Source: Lactobacillus panisapium (GTDB lineage: Bacteria > Bacillota > Bacilli > Lactobacillales > Lactobacillaceae). From it: a stretch of DNA of 64,000 bases. Below are positions 39,704 to 50,081 of this stretch, in pieces. A model generated the notes under the pieces. That model saw only the letters and a program-made list of their open reading frames with translations, searched no databases and was not told where the DNA came from. The position numbers and the translations under genes are program-made. Each line of letters begins with the position of its first letter. Position 1 is the first letter of the stretch. Location of the stretch: positions 837,501 through 901,500 of the forward strand of contig NZ_CP048268.1 in assembly GCF_019469265.1 (NCBI RefSeq). The letters are read 5' to 3'.

Positions 39704-40048
39704 CTAGTTTTTAAAATATAAACCACGTTGCTTTAAAGCTTCTGCAGCAACATCATCGGCTGGTCGATAATGTTGTGAAAGTAGATCAGAAATGTACCAA
39801 TCATTATATTTTACACAGCCTATGATATCAATAATTAATCCAACTATTCCGAAAGTCATGCAGCCGATTACGAAAAATATAAAAAATATAATAAAAAATT
39901 TCCAATCAGCTCTGAAAAGTGGAACAAAAAAGCCAAAAAATAAAGCAGTCCAACTAGGTCCAATTTTAACTTGTTTTATAACTCCAGTATCATCATTTCT
40001 AAGATTTATTTTCACAAAATTCTCCCCTTTTTTTAAATCATATTTCAC
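39704..40048 (-). CDS. small membrane protein of the DUF2628/HrgC-like kind (114 aa)
   Basis: A polar N-terminus of about 30 residues leads to IGPSWTALFFGFFVPLFRADWK, then a long hydrophobic stretch (two helices, about 48-80), and KYNDWYISDLLSQHYRPADD. This layout (PSWTALFFGF, then R-DW, then N-WY and a Y-PAD ending) recalls small HrgC/DUF2628-type proteins found in many Gram-positives; their function is unknown. A plausible GGGGAG ribosome site precedes the ATG. It is alone, with a terminator on its downstream side. Confidence 0.6.
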   Translation of the reverse strand: MKYDLKKGENFVKINLRNDDTGVIKQVKIGPSWTALFFGFFVPLFRADWKFFIIFFIFFVIGCMTFGIVGLIIDIIGCVKYNDWYISDLLSQHYRPADDVAAEALKQRGLYFKN

Positions 40049-40694
40049 CTTAGGTTTATTGTCACTGGTGTGATGGACACATTATAAAAGTTTGTTTTTT
40101 AATATTTTGACTGTCTAATTAAAAACAGTAAATTAAAGTCTTTAAAGAAATTTAACTTGTATTATTTGTTTGATAGTTTAAGACATAAAATAAATGAGTA
40201 ATTTTCTTGGTTAGTAAATTGTATATTAATGACTATCTTTAACTTTTTGTCCACATTGTATTCTAGATTTTTTTAAATAAATGTCAATAAAGTTATTTCT
40301 AAAATAATGCAAGATTTACGTCATTGAATTAAAATTCATAGTAAAATAAAAGCGCAAAGTTGTATGTTCATAATTTAATTTGTAAAAAATTTAATAAAAA
40401 TAATATTTATATGGGTATGCTAATTTATTTAGCTTGGTTTTTATTCCTCCAATATAGATAATAATAAATTCATAGTTTTTTATTATTATCTTAATCAGAA
40501 ATTTCCGAATTTCATATAGATTACAAGCAAAAAGTGCTATAATATCAACAACAGATTAAGGTTAAGCATTTCCTTAAAAAGTTCATTTTTCTTTTTCTGG
40601 TTAGTAATGATTTTTGATATTTCATGGTAAGCAAAGAAGAAAAGGTTTGTTGAAGAGATGTAATAATTTGAAGTAAAAACTTGGAGATGAAATT
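40049..40694 (+). promoter_or_regulatory. intergenic region with extended -10 promoter for the LPXTG gene
   Basis: About 650 AT-rich bases with no supported open frame. Near the right end TGCTATAAT at 40535-40543 is an extended -10 box that needs no good -35; it would start a leader of about 145 bases before the LPXTG protein gene, whose ribosome site GGAGATG lies 6 bases before the ATG. Nothing else is evident. Confidence 0.5.
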
Positions 40695-41387
40695 ATGAAA
40701 AGAACACAAATTGCAAATAAAAAGATTAAGGCGTTATTAGTCACTGGTATTTCATTTGCAGCATTAACATTCGGCTATGCTAACACGTCTAATGTAGTTA
40801 AGGCTGATACTGATACAACTACCACTGCCGCTACAACCTTGGGTAGGTCAACTGTGATTGCTCACTACCAAGATGAAAATGGTAATAAACTTGCGGAAGA
40901 CCAAGTAATTGATGGTCGGACAGGTGTTGGCTACGGTACAATGCGGAAAGCTATTGATGGCTATACATTAAAGGACTGGCAAGGTCCAACAGAAGGCTAC
41001 TTCCAAGACCAACCAACAGAAGAAGTAACTTATATTTACTCTAAGGGTAATGTTGCGGTAAATAATGAGCAGACTCCTGTAGTTAATAATGGTGAACAAA
41101 CTGGTGCGGATAATAACCAACCCGAAGCACCAGCTGGCGATAGTCAAAATGCCGAAAAGCCAGGTGATAATAAACAAAATAATACTGGTAAAATAGATAA
41201 ACAAGCTCAAGTTGCTTCAAGCAAGACTGAGCAAGGAAAGACTAATGTAGCAGACCCTAATGGTAAAGGTCAGTTACCACAAACTGGTTCTGCTAAAAAT
41301 GCTTCATTAGGTATGATTTTGTCTGGTGCTACTGCACTATTAATTTCTTTCTTAGGAATGGTTGGTATTCAGAAAAAGCAAAATTAA
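40695..41387 (+). CDS. LPXTG cell-wall-anchored protein with MucBP domain (230 aa)
   Basis: A sortase-anchored surface protein that may bind mucus or other glycans. The signal peptide covers about residues 1-37 (cleavage after VKA). One MucBP-type unit follows (about 52-115: VIAHYQDENGNKLA through VTYIYSKG). Then comes an Asn/Gln/Lys-rich spacer of about 75 residues, the sortase motif LPQTG at 194-198, a hydrophobic helix and the basic tail QKKQN. It is short for the family, with a single binding unit. Own promoter upstream and strong terminator downstream. Confidence 0.9.
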   Translation: MKRTQIANKKIKALLVTGISFAALTFGYANTSNVVKADTDTTTTAATTLGRSTVIAHYQDENGNKLAEDQVIDGRTGVGYGTMRKAIDGYTLKDWQGPTEGYFQDQPTEEVTYIYSKGNVAVNNEQTPVVNNGEQTGADNNQPEAPAGDSQNAEKPGDNKQNNTGKIDKQAQVASSKTEQGKTNVADPNGKGQLPQTGSAKNASLGMILSGATALLISFLGMVGIQKKQN

Positions 41388-41464
41388 TTATTTGTGCTTA
41401 ATAAGACTTGACTTATAGTTGAAATAATATAAAATTTATGTAAAGACCAAATTTTTCCTATTGG

Positions 41465-41500
41465 GCTAGTTCTGTTATGAATGCAGAACTAGCTTTTTTT
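41465..41500 (+). terminator. intrinsic terminator of the LPXTG gene
   Basis: GCTAGTTCTG at 41465-41474 pairs perfectly with CAGAACTAGC at 41484-41493, followed by a run of T. Confidence 0.92.
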
Positions 41501-41534
41501 ATCAATTTAACTAACGGCTCTTTTTTGAGTTAGC

Positions 41535-41577
41535 AAAACCAGTTAATCTGTTTGATTGTGCAGACTAACTGGTTTTT
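41535..41577. terminator. second hairpin, probable bidirectional terminator
   Basis: AAAACCAGTTA at 41535-41545 pairs with TAACTGGTTTT, with inner CTG/CAG pairs, and a T tail on the plus strand. It lies between the LPXTG gene and the convergent PTS gene; the rest of this 370-bp gap (to 41758) shows nothing further. Confidence 0.75.
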
Positions 41578-41758
41578 AATTTTAATTTCTTAATTACGTT
41601 ATTAGCAATAATATTTTTGGATCAATTAAATGATTTTGAGCGACAGTGTCAAAGTAGTAGTTCTATCATCATTTTTGATAACGGGGATAAAACCATATTT
41701 TTAGCCATTTTTCTTGTGTTAGCCGAATGCATCCCCCAAAAGAAAATCAATAGAAAAG

Positions 41759-43639
41759 TTAATTGCTTTTTCTCATGTCAGCCAATGAAAATACCGGATC
41801 ATCAATAGTTACTTTTTGTTTGGTGGTAAATGTTAAAGCATCGTCAGCTGTATTTAATGATATTAAAAGAACAGTTGGATCATAACCCGCTGCTTTGATT
41901 TTGGCAAAATCTACCTGAACTAGTGGATCACCTTTTTGAACATCCTGTCCTTTAGAAATCATGACCTCAAAGCCGTTACCTTTCATGTTAACTGTATCGA
42001 TACCAATATGAATTAAATATTCAGTGCCTGAAGGTGAAGTAAGACCGATAGCGTGGCCAGTTTTGTATGTCATGGTTATTTTACCAGTAATGGGTGATGT
42101 AATTAAATCAGTTGCAGGATTAATTCCGATACCTGATCCAAGCGATTTTGACGCAAAAACCTCATCATTAACTTGATCCAGGGGAATAACCTGGCCGTCT
42201 ACCGGCGCATAAACAATTTCTGTTGTAGCAGTATGATTGGCATCTTTATCGCCATCTAATGTTTTTGCAATTTGCTTTTCTGGTTGGTCAGTTTTAACAA
42301 TTAAAAAAGTGAAAACGAAACCAAGGATAAATGCAATGATAGCGGTAATAATTGCATTCATAAAGTTGCCGGGTTTTCCGATAAAGTTAACGATTGTAAA
42401 GATACCAGGCGAACCAAAAGAATAACGAACAACTTGCGTAATCCCAGCATAAAAACCAGCAATACCACCAGCTGCCATTACAGCGTAAAGGGCACGTTGA
42501 TATTTCAGCGTAACACCATAAAGTGCAGGTTCAGTAATTCCAGATAGGGCAGTTACACCTGCAGAAACCGCAATCTGGCGATTTTGTGGTCTTTTTTCTT
42601 TTAAAGAAATGGCAAATGCACAACCAGATTGGGCTATATTTGAAGCTAACATTCCGGGGCCAAGAATGTTTTCGCTTCTAGCTGGGCTAGCAAAACCGAG
42701 TGATGCAATTGGAGTTAAAGCAACGTGCATGCCGACCATAACTAATAATGGCGAACAAGCGCCCATGATCGTTGGAACTAGCCATGGTGCAACTTTATTA
42801 AGTGAATTAATTAAAAGGGCGAGCAGGTCACCAAGCCATGAACCGATTGGTCCAATCAATAGTAGGGCCAACGGAGCCATGATAATAAAGATAAGTAGTG
42901 GCTTCAGCATCGTTTTAATGACGTTTGGCGAAACTTTTTCGGCAAATTTTTCAACGTAGGATTGAATCCAGACACAAAGAATAATGGGAATGACAGTACT
43001 GCTATATGATGCTAGTGTGATCGGAACGCCAAATAGTGCGACTGGCTTACCAGCTAAAACCATTGCTGCCCAATTAGGATGAAGGAGGACACCGGCAGTT
43101 GCAATTGCAAGAAACTTATTAGTCTTAAAGTGTTCAGCAGCGCTTACGGCCAACATCATCGGTAAGAAGTAAAAGACCGCATCGGTCATAAAGCTCAGGA
43201 TTGCGTAATTTTGCGATTTAACGGATATGAGATTGAAAGTTGTTAAAAGTGAAATAACGACTTTGAACATCCCACCAGCAATTAATGGCGTAATAATCGG
43301 TGCCATAATTGCAACGATAATATTGATGAATTTGCGAATTATACCAACGTGGTCGTCATTAGGAGTGGGACTTTCAGTATTATTTGCTGCAATATCGTAA
43401 TCTTTTTCAATTTGGTTAAAGTATTCACCGACCTTGGCGCCAATAATTACTTGGGATTCATCTCCGGCTTGAACAGCACCCAATATTTCCGGTTGCTGTT
43501 TTAAAAATTCAGCATTAAATTTACTTTTATCTTTGAGGGTAAAACGGATACGAGTTGCGCAATGATAAAAACTAATAATATTAGCGGCACAGCCAACATT
43601 CTTAATTATCATGTCCGTAACTTCTTTATTACTTCTCAT
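41759..43639 (-). CDS. beta-glucoside PTS transporter EIIBCA (626 aa)
   Basis: The third BglF-type transporter in the window. EIIB has the phospho-Cys in FYHCATRIRF (about residue 25); EIIC (about 105-455) has ten hydrophobic segments and SGITEPALYG; EIIA has the active His in [14 protein letters not shown]. Unlike the other two, it has no GH1 partner, so the phosphorylated sugar must be cleaved by an enzyme encoded elsewhere, such as the GH1 enzymes at 24276, 31126 or 36676. It is a single-gene unit behind a cre-controlled promoter and a RAT leader. Confidence 0.94.
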   Translation of the reverse strand: MRSNKEVTDMIIKNVGCAANIISFYHCATRIRFTLKDKSKFNAEFLKQQPEILGAVQAGDESQVIIGAKVGEYFNQIEKDYDIAANNTESPTPNDDHVGIIRKFINIIVAIMAPIITPLIAGGMFKVVISLLTTFNLISVKSQNYAILSFMTDAVFYFLPMMLAVSAAEHFKTNKFLAIATAGVLLHPNWAAMVLAGKPVALFGVPITLASYSSTVIPIILCVWIQSYVEKFAEKVSPNVIKTMLKPLLIFIIMAPLALLLIGPIGSWLGDLLALLINSLNKVAPWLVPTIMGACSPLLVMVGMHVALTPIASLGFASPARSENILGPGMLASNIAQSGCAFAISLKEKRPQNRQIAVSAGVTALSGITEPALYGVTLKYQRALYAVMAAGGIAGFYAGITQVVRYSFGSPGIFTIVNFIGKPGNFMNAIITAIIAFILGFVFTFLIVKTDQPEKQIAKTLDGDKDANHTATTEIVYAPVDGQVIPLDQVNDEVFASKSLGSGIGINPATDLITSPITGKITMTYKTGHAIGLTSPSGTEYLIHIGIDTVNMKGNGFEVMISKGQDVQKGDPLVQVDFAKIKAAGYDPTVLLISLNTADDALTFTTKQKVTIDDPVFSLADMRKSN

Positions 43640-43780
43640 GAAATTCTCCTTCTAAAAATATAACTAATTAAATATTACTGGTTTACTTGTGTCGAGATAA
43701 ATGGTCAGGACGTGCTCTAAAAGTTTGGAGTCGACTGCTAACATTTGGCACTTTTCTAATTAATTTTTGGATTACTACAT

Positions 43781-43874
43781 AAAAAATGCAGGTAGAGCAA
43801 CATAAATAACTAAATTGAAAAAACAACAAGTTAGCTATTAGTGTAGTCTTGCCTGCATTACCAGTAACATGCGC
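43781..43874 (-). promoter_or_regulatory. RAT antiterminator and terminator before the third bgl PTS
   Basis: On the minus strand, 43874-43846 contains TGTTACTGGTAATGCAGGCA, a strong match to BglG/LicT targets. Its TGCAGG is also the first arm of a terminator whose second arm CCTGCA is at 43792-43787, ending in a T run at 43786-43781. The RAT and terminator folds exclude each other. The core is very close to the RAT at 34600. Confidence 0.87.
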
Positions 43875-43891
43875 TATCATTAACGATTATA

Positions 43892-43929
43892 AGAATAACA
43901 GATTAGGTCTATTTATGCAAGCGCTATCC
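43892..43929 (-). promoter_or_regulatory. promoter with overlapping cre site of the third bgl PTS
   Basis: Minus strand -35 TTGCAT (43920-43915), 17-bp spacer, -10 TATTCT (43897-43892). The cre-like ATGCAAGCGCTATCC (plus strand, 43915-43929, one mismatch) covers the -35. Upstream of it (43930-44118) I see no gene. Confidence 0.6.
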
Positions 43930-44118
43930 AAAAGATTCTTGATAAATATCGGAACAAAAAAATTAGCAAGAGCCAAACAATACTTCAGGAATGGCCTCGT
44001 TTAAGGGTAATTATTGATATAAAACTGTAAAATTTATTTATAAAAGCTAAAAATGATTACTGCAATAAAAAATTTCCTCAATTGATATTACTAAAATTAG
44101 TCTTTTAGTGCAGCAGAA

Positions 44119-44154
44119 TTAAAAAAGCACCAAGGATTAACAGTCTTGGTGCTT
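44119..44154. terminator. terminator of the murT gene
   Basis: AAAGCACCAAG at 44124-44134 pairs with CTTGGTGCTTT at 44144-44154; the run of A before it becomes a T tail on the minus strand, 40 bases after the murT stop codon. Confidence 0.85.
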
Positions 44155-44195
44155 TAAAATTGCTAATTAAGCTCGCATTTCTTATTAGGTACAAG

Positions 44196-45548
44196 TTACA
44201 TGCCAGCTTTAATGATTTTTTGTTCAGCCATTGTTTTACGCAAAGAAAGCAGTGCGGTATAAGTTGATAAAATATAAACTTTTTCTGTTGGCAATTTAGC
44301 GATTTCATTGATGACAGACTCATTGTCAGGGCAGGTAGTCATGATACTTGGGTCAAAACCGGCAACATTAAGACGAAAGCCCATATCGTGCCAGCGCTCG
44401 CCCCCAACTAAAATCTTTTTAATTTGCTCATGATTAAGATCCTCAAACTGACCATCCCATATCCAAGAGGTATCGATTCCGTCAGCATGGTTGGCGTTAA
44501 GAAGAGTAACAAGTGAGTAATCATCTTTTTCAGTATTTAGCATGTGTAATACTTCATCAAGTCCGACCGGATTTTTTACCAAAATTAAGTTAATCTTTTT
44601 TCCGGCGTAATCAATCAGTTCTTGGCGGCCAAAGACGCGTTTGTTTTTAGCAAAAGCATTAGCTACTTCATCATCACTCAAGCCAAAATGTCTGGCAACC
44701 GAATAGGCGGTCAACGCATTGTAAATATTATAGGTTCCACCAACATTGATGCTATAATTTTTAGAGCCCATTTTAAATTCTAAATGATTTGGGCTTTGTG
44801 CAACGATCTTGTTAACGGAATAAGTTAGTTCTGGACGATGATAGTCGCAGTTGGGGCAGAAAAAATCACCTAAATTAGCGTAAATCCGTTCGTGGTAATG
44901 TAAAATATGATCACATTTCGGGCAAAGAACACCATCAGTGTTGACCGGCGCTTTTACATCGTTTTTTGCTTGGTCACTGGCAAGCTTGAAGCCATAAAAA
45001 ATCTTCGGATTTGGTAAGTCAACGGATGAGAAGATACTTGCATCACCATTAGCGATAATAGTTGCTTGGGGCGCAAGCTTGATTCCAGCAATAATTTTTT
45101 CGTAAGTAGTATAAATTTCACCGTAACGATCCATTTGGTCACGAAAAATATTGGTCAAAACAAATACACTTGGATGAACCAGTTGTGTAACCATTTTAAC
45201 GTTAGCTTCATCAACCTCAAGAACTGCGATTTTCCGGCGTGCTTTTTTATTTTTATGAGCTAAAAAGGCGGTAACAATTCCTTGCTGCATATTAGAGCCG
45301 GATGGGTTGGTAAGGACATCACCATATTTTTCCCGCAGTGCTTCAACAATGAGAGCTGTGGTCATGGTTTTACCGTTTGTTCCCGTTACAATTACTGTTT
45401 CGTAATCCTTAGCTAACGTGTTCAAAATTTCTGGATCAAGATTCATAGCCAGCTTACCTGGAAAGCTGGTCCCGCCTTTTAAAACATTGTGCAGAAACCA
45501 GTAGCTTGATTTTCCGGCAAATTTTGCAATTCCAGATTTTACGTTCAT
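44196..45548 (-). CDS. murT: MurT, lipid II isoglutaminyl synthase Mur-ligase subunit (450 aa)
   Basis: With GatD, MurT amidates D-glutamate of the peptidoglycan stem. Seen: the ATP loop VTGTNGKTMTT, LTNIFRDQMDRYGE, a zinc ribbon with CPKC and CPNC (an insertion typical of MurT), and the C-terminal DUF1727 domain. The frame extends to an ATG at 45578, but ATG at 45548 has a GAGGGAT ribosome site. It is divergent from tdk. The usual partner gatD is not next to it: the stop codon is followed directly by a terminator. Confidence 0.92.
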   Translation of the reverse strand: MNVKSGIAKFAGKSSYWFLHNVLKGGTSFPGKLAMNLDPEILNTLAKDYETVIVTGTNGKTMTTALIVEALREKYGDVLTNPSGSNMQQGIVTAFLAHKNKKARRKIAVLEVDEANVKMVTQLVHPSVFVLTNIFRDQMDRYGEIYTTYEKIIAGIKLAPQATIIANGDASIFSSVDLPNPKIFYGFKLASDQAKNDVKAPVNTDGVLCPKCDHILHYHERIYANLGDFFCPNCDYHRPELTYSVNKIVAQSPNHLEFKMGSKNYSINVGGTYNIYNALTAYSVARHFGLSDDEVANAFAKNKRVFGRQELIDYAGKKINLILVKNPVGLDEVLHMLNTEKDDYSLVTLLNANHADGIDTSWIWDGQFEDLNHEQIKKILVGGERWHDMGFRLNVAGFDPSIMTTCPDNESVINEIAKLPTEKVYILSTYTALLSLRKTMAEQKIIKAGM

Positions 45549-45693
45549 GTTTATCCCTCGCTTTAAAATCATTATCAACTATAGCATAGGGAGCAAATGA
45601 AAACGAGTTTTTGACAACGATTTAAATGCATAGAATTTATTTTTCATCTATACTAGATGAGTTAGGTGAATTTAATTAGACAAAGGAGCAAAA

Positions 45694-46293
45694 ATGGCAC
45701 AATTATTTTTTCACTACGGGACAATGAGTAGTGGCAAAACACTTGAAATTCTCAAGGATGCACATAATTATGAAGCCCAGGGGCGCAAAATTGTGCTGAT
45801 GACAAGCGGAATTGATAATCGTAGTGGGGTTGGAGTAATTGCTTCGCGAATCGGACTGCACCGCGAGGCAGTTCCAATTGAACGTGAAATGGATGTTTTT
45901 GCTTATATTAAAAAGATTAATGTCCAAGAAGAAAAACGTGGTGATGGCCCGATTGCCTGTGTTTTCATTGATGAAGCGCAGTTCTTAGAGCGGCATCATG
46001 TTTTTGAATGCGCCAAAATTGTTGATGAATTAGGCATTCCGGTGATGACTTTTGGGTTAAAAAATGACTTTCAGAATAATTTGTTTGAAGGCACTAAGAA
46101 CTTATTGATTGTAGCTGATAAAATTAATGAGATTAAAACAATTTGCCACTATTGTGGCCGTAAGGCTACAATGAATCTACGGATTCATAATGGCAAGCCT
46201 GTTTATGAAGGTGAGCAGGTCCAAATTGGTGGAGATGAAAGCTATTACCCGGTTTGTCGTTTTCATTATTTTCACCCAGATAAGCAAAGATAG
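45694..46293 (+). CDS. tdk: thymidine kinase (199 aa)
   Basis: Salvage of thymidine to dTMP. The P-loop GTMSSGKT is at residues 9-16, the FIDEAQF Walker B/DEAQ motif near 90, and a zinc site in CHYCGRK and PVCRFH at the end. Length and order fit type II kinases. AAAGGAGC ribosome site. The first gene of a tight series with prfA (17-bp gap), prmC and ywlC, an order common in Firmicutes. Confidence 0.96.
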   Translation: MAQLFFHYGTMSSGKTLEILKDAHNYEAQGRKIVLMTSGIDNRSGVGVIASRIGLHREAVPIEREMDVFAYIKKINVQEEKRGDGPIACVFIDEAQFLERHHVFECAKIVDELGIPVMTFGLKNDFQNNLFEGTKNLLIVADKINEIKTICHYCGRKATMNLRIHNGKPVYEGEQVQIGGDESYYPVCRFHYFHPDKQR

Positions 46294-46310
46294 AGAGGGA
46301 TTGAGAAAAC

Positions 46311-47399
46311 ATGGATAAGATTATGGCACAGCTTGAAGGGCTTGTGGCTCACTATGATGAGTTGCAGGAAATGATGGCCGATCCAGAAGTTATCAATGAT
46401 ACTAAGCGCTACATGGAGATATCTAAAGAAGAATCTGACTTGCGCGAAGTAGTCGAAAAGTATCGTAAATATAAAGCAGATAAAAAAGAAATTGCTGAAA
46501 ATAAGGAAATTATCTCCAATGAAAGTGATTCTGACTTAGTTGAAATGGCTAAAGAGGAAAACAGCGACTTAGAAAAAGAAATCTCGGATTTGGAAGACCA
46601 GATTAAAATTTTGATGCTGCCCAAAGATCCTAACGATGATAAAGATATCATTATGGAAATTCGGGGCGCTGCTGGTGGAGATGAAGCTTCTTTATTCGCC
46701 GGTGACTTACTTAGAATGTATGAAAAGTATGCTGAGCGGCAAAACTGGCAAGTTTCAATTGTTGATAGTGAAGCGACTGAAGTGGGCGGTTATAAGCGCG
46801 TCGCAGTTATGATTACTGGTGATAAGGTTTACTCTAAGCTTAAATACGAAAATGGTGCTCATCGGGTACAAAGAATTCCAGTTACTGAGTCCCAAGGTCG
46901 TGTTCATACGTCAACTGCCACTGTGGCCGTAATGCCCGAATATGAACAAGTTGATTTCGAACTTGATCCAAAGGATATTCGCGTTGACGTTTACCGTTCA
47001 AGTGGTGCCGGTGGTCAGCACATTAACAAGACGTCCAGTGCTGTTCGGATGACGCACTTGCCAACTGGAATCGTAGTTGCGATGCAAGATCAGCGTAGCC
47101 AGCAGCAAAACCGGGAAAAGGCAATGCAAATTCTAACTTCTCGTGTCTATGACTATTACGAAAGTCAAAACAGGGATCAATATGATGCCAAAAGAAAAAG
47201 CGCTGTTGGGACAGGTGATCGTTCCGAAAGAATTAGGACATATAACTATCCGCAAAATCGGGTGACAGATCATCGCATTGGTCTAACCTTAAATAAATTA
47301 GACCGAATTATGAACGGTGAACTTGATGAAATTATTGATGCACTGATTTTATATAATCAAACTAAGCAGTTAGAGGAGCTGGCTGAGCAAAATGTCTAA
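46311..47399 (+). CDS. prfA: peptide chain release factor 1 (362 aa)
   Basis: Recognises UAA and UAG and frees the finished peptide. The GGQ motif sits in [27 protein letters not shown] is near residue 118; the C-terminal signature [20 protein letters not shown] is complete. Its end overlaps prmC by 8 bases, so the factor and its methyltransferase are translationally coupled. Confidence 0.98.
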   Translation: MDKIMAQLEGLVAHYDELQEMMADPEVINDTKRYMEISKEESDLREVVEKYRKYKADKKEIAENKEIISNESDSDLVEMAKEENSDLEKEISDLEDQIKILMLPKDPNDDKDIIMEIRGAAGGDEASLFAGDLLRMYEKYAERQNWQVSIVDSEATEVGGYKRVAVMITGDKVYSKLKYENGAHRVQRIPVTESQGRVHTSTATVAVMPEYEQVDFELDPKDIRVDVYRSSGAGGQHINKTSSAVRMTHLPTGIVVAMQDQRSQQQNREKAMQILTSRVYDYYESQNRDQYDAKRKSAVGTGDRSERIRTYNYPQNRVTDHRIGLTLNKLDRIMNGELDEIIDALILYNQTKQLEELAEQNV

Positions 47400-48240
47400 G
47401 ATTGTCACTTTAAGTGATTTACGAATCTGGTCTTCTGAAACAGCGCCTGATGAGCGCCCAGAAGATATTGCTTTTCTATTGGCCGAGCGGCTAGGATTGA
47501 GCCCCAGTGAATTTCAATTAAAACAGGATTTGCAATTAACTACTGAGCAGATAGCCCAAGCAAAAAAAGATATTACTAAACTGGCCAAAGGTATATCACC
47601 GCAATATATCTTGGGTTACTCTTGGTTTTACGGCTATAAAATAATGGTTCAGCGGGGAGTGCTAATTCCGCGCTTTGAAACTGAAGAACTAGTAAGTTGG
47701 GCTTTGGCGCATTTAGCAAATGAGCAAACAATTCTTGATTTGGGCACTGGTTCAGGCTGTATTACGGTTGCTTTGGCTAAACAAGCGGAAGAAAAGGGGA
47801 TTAGTAACCTGAATTTTTATGCTTCAGATGTTACTGATGCTGCCCTTAGAATTAGTGAGGAAAACTTTTTACTTCATGACATCGATGTAACCGTAAGAAA
47901 GGCTAATATTTTAATTGGATTAGAAAAATTTGATGTGATTGTTTCTAATCCTCCTTATATTAAGGAAACAGAAAAAGATGTCATGGATCAAAATGTCCTG
48001 CAAAATGAGCCAAAAGAAGCGCTGTTTGGTGGTAAAGACGGAATTGTTTTTTATCAAAAATTTGTCAAGCAAGTTCGGCAGCATTTAAATCCTGGTGGAA
48101 GATTCTTCTTAGAGTTTGGCTTTAGTGAAAAAAAGCAGCTTGAAGAATTGTTTGCTAAAGAATTGCCTGACTTTACGATTGAATTTAAAAATGATTTGGC
48201 TAATAAGCCCCGTATGGTAAGTGGAAAGTGGAATAAGTGA
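47392..48240 (+). CDS. prmC: release factor glutamine methyltransferase (282 aa)
   Basis: Methylates the Gln of the GGQ motif in release factors. The SAM motif [16 protein letters not shown] is near residue 115, and the catalytic NPPY is in VSNPPYIKE near 187. The N-terminal helical domain with [10 protein letters not shown] is normal. It overlaps prfA by 8 bases and ywlC by one (TGATG). Confidence 0.97.
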   Translation: MSKIVTLSDLRIWSSETAPDERPEDIAFLLAERLGLSPSEFQLKQDLQLTTEQIAQAKKDITKLAKGISPQYILGYSWFYGYKIMVQRGVLIPRFETEELVSWALAHLANEQTILDLGTGSGCITVALAKQAEEKGISNLNFYASDVTDAALRISEENFLLHDIDVTVRKANILIGLEKFDVIVSNPPYIKETEKDVMDQNVLQNEPKEALFGGKDGIVFYQKFVKQVRQHLNPGGRFFLEFGFSEKKQLEELFAKELPDFTIEFKNDLANKPRMVSGKWNK

Positions 48241-49244
48241 TGGAAACAAAGATTTTTGATCAAGAAAAAATCAATGATGCAGTTGAACTTTTAGCTGCTG
48301 GGGAACTGGTAGCTTTTCCGACCGAAACGGTTTATGGCTTAGGCGCTTTGGCAACTAATGAAACAGCTGTGAAGAATGTTTATGCTGCCAAAGGTCGCCC
48401 TAGCGATAATCCATTAATTGTCACAGTTTCTGATGAAAAAATGATGGCTAAATATGCTAGGGAAATTCCAGAAAGAGCCCAGAAACTGATTAAACATTTT
48501 TGGCCGGGTCCATTGACTATTTTGCTTTTTGTCAAACCGGGCAGTTTACCGTCCGCTGTGACTGGCGGTTTGGAAACAGTTGCGTTTCGTTGTCCTGATG
48601 ATAAATTGACCCATGAACTTATTGCTAAACTGGGAGAGCCAATTGTGGGTCCGTCGGCAAATACTTCGACCAAGCCGAGTCCAACGACTGCCCAACATGT
48701 TTACCATGATTTAAATGGCAAAATTGCTGGAATTATTGATGGCGGACCAACAAAGGTCGGTCTTGAGTCAACAATTATTGATTTATCTGTTAAAACACCA
48801 GTTGTTTTACGTCCTGGTGAAATAACTCCTGAAGAATTAAGCCAAGTTTTAGGTGAAAAAGTACTGATTAATTCAGGTAAGGTAGCTGAAAAGGGTGTAC
48901 CCAAAGCTCCTGGAATGAAGTATCGGCATTATGCACCAAGTGCTCCCGTCATTGTGGTTGATCACTCTGAGGATTTTTTGCAAATTGATTTCAATGATAC
49001 GATTGGGGTTATGGCAGTAGAAGATATACTCGCAAAGATTAAATTACCAGAAGAAAACAAGTTTAATTTAGGTAATTCCTTACAAGAAGCTGATCATAAT
49101 TTGTTTGGTGGCTTGCGTTATTTTGATGATAAACCACAAATTAAACAAATTTTTGTCCAGGGATTTAGCGGAAGTGAGTCTTCGCTTGCTTACATGAATC
49201 GGTTAGACAAAGCCGCTGCGGGGCATCACTATATGACAAAATAA
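48240..49244 (+). CDS. ywlC: L-threonylcarbamoyladenylate synthase, Sua5/YwlC type (334 aa)
   Basis: Makes threonylcarbamoyl-AMP for the t6A modification of ANN-reading tRNAs. The N-terminal YrdC domain shows FPTETVYGLGALA, KGRPSDNPL and GPSANTSTKPSPT; the C-terminal ~110 residues are the Sua5 domain, reached through PGMKYRHYAP. ATG at 48240 overlaps the prmC stop codon; a GTG three bases earlier is also possible. A terminator at 49254 ends this operon. Confidence 0.95.
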   Translation: METKIFDQEKINDAVELLAAGELVAFPTETVYGLGALATNETAVKNVYAAKGRPSDNPLIVTVSDEKMMAKYAREIPERAQKLIKHFWPGPLTILLFVKPGSLPSAVTGGLETVAFRCPDDKLTHELIAKLGEPIVGPSANTSTKPSPTTAQHVYHDLNGKIAGIIDGGPTKVGLESTIIDLSVKTPVVLRPGEITPEELSQVLGEKVLINSGKVAEKGVPKAPGMKYRHYAPSAPVIVVDHSEDFLQIDFNDTIGVMAVEDILAKIKLPEENKFNLGNSLQEADHNLFGGLRYFDDKPQIKQIFVQGFSGSESSLAYMNRLDKAAAGHHYMTK

Positions 49245-49253
49245 AAAAACGAC

Positions 49254-49283
49254 AGCAAAGGACTTTAAACCCTTTGCTTTTTT
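49254..49283 (+). terminator. intrinsic terminator after ywlC
   Basis: AGCAAAGG at 49254-49261 pairs with CCTTTGCT at 49271-49278, followed by T residues. It separates the tdk-ywlC operon from upp. Confidence 0.88.
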
Positions 49284-49331
49284 GATTAAAATAAGCGAGA
49301 AGTATTATTTATTTTGTAGGAGGAAAAAAAG

Positions 49332-49961
49332 ATGGGCAAATTTACGGTTTTAGATCATCCGTTAATTCAACATAAGTTAACAATTATTCGCCGTAAGGAA
49401 ACAAGTTCCAACGAATTTCGACAAATTGTTGGTGAAATTGGGGGACTAATGACTTATGAAATTACTCGCGATTTACCGTTAAAAGATGTTGAAATTGAAA
49501 CACCTATTGGCAAAACCACGCAAAAAGAGATTGCTGGCAAAAAGATGACTATTGTCCCAATCTTACGTGCAGGAATCGGGATGCTCAATGGTGTGATGGA
49601 AATGATTCCGTCAGCCAAAGTTGGCGTAATTGGAATGTACCGTGACGAAGAAACATTAAAGCCACATGAGTACTTTTGCAAAATGCCAAAGGATATTGCT
49701 GAACGTGAATGCCTAGTTGTTGACCCAATGCTGGCAACTGGTGGTTCTGCTAACATGGCCATTGGTGCTTTGAAAAAGCGTGGCGTTAAAACAATTAAGC
49801 TAGCAGTTTTAGTTGCTGCTCCTGAAGGTGTTAAAGCAATTCAAGAAGAAAATCCTGACGTTGACATCTATGCGGCTGCTGAAGACGAAAAACTACTGCC
49901 AAACGGTTACATCACACCAGGTTTAGGTGATGCTGGTGATCGTTTATTTGGTACAAAATAA
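49332..49961 (+). CDS. upp: uracil phosphoribosyltransferase (209 aa)
   Basis: Converts uracil and PRPP to UMP. It has [10 protein letters not shown] near residue 78, the PRPP loop [16 protein letters not shown] near 128, and the uracil-binding end [22 protein letters not shown] ribosome site. It stands between the ywlC terminator and the ATP synthase operon, a normal place in lactobacilli. Confidence 0.97.
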   Translation: MGKFTVLDHPLIQHKLTIIRRKETSSNEFRQIVGEIGGLMTYEITRDLPLKDVEIETPIGKTTQKEIAGKKMTIVPILRAGIGMLNGVMEMIPSAKVGVIGMYRDEETLKPHEYFCKMPKDIAERECLVVDPMLATGGSANMAIGALKKRGVKTIKLAVLVAAPEGVKAIQEENPDVDIYAAAEDEKLLPNGYITPGLGDAGDRLFGTK

Positions 49962-50081
49962 GCGTCTTTAAGCAAATAAATCGGTGGAATTCGCTTACAA
50001 ATTTTCACAAAATTCTTGATTGGTGTTAATATTGTATGAGTGTTCTATAATTTTGAGCACGAGAAGGGAGGTCACGAAGTA

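Noticed and set aside
41617..41808. 63-codon plus-strand open frame between the LPXTG and PTS genes
   Set aside because: No ribosome site, and its end overlaps the antisense of the PTS gene; the peptide has no recognisable features.
43683..43880. 65-codon minus-strand frame before the third PTS gene
   Set aside because: It covers the RAT/terminator leader, lacks a ribosome site and is explained by the RNA element.
44105..44323. 72-codon frame overlapping the end of murT
   Set aside because: A shadow frame of murT crossing its terminator; no ribosome site.
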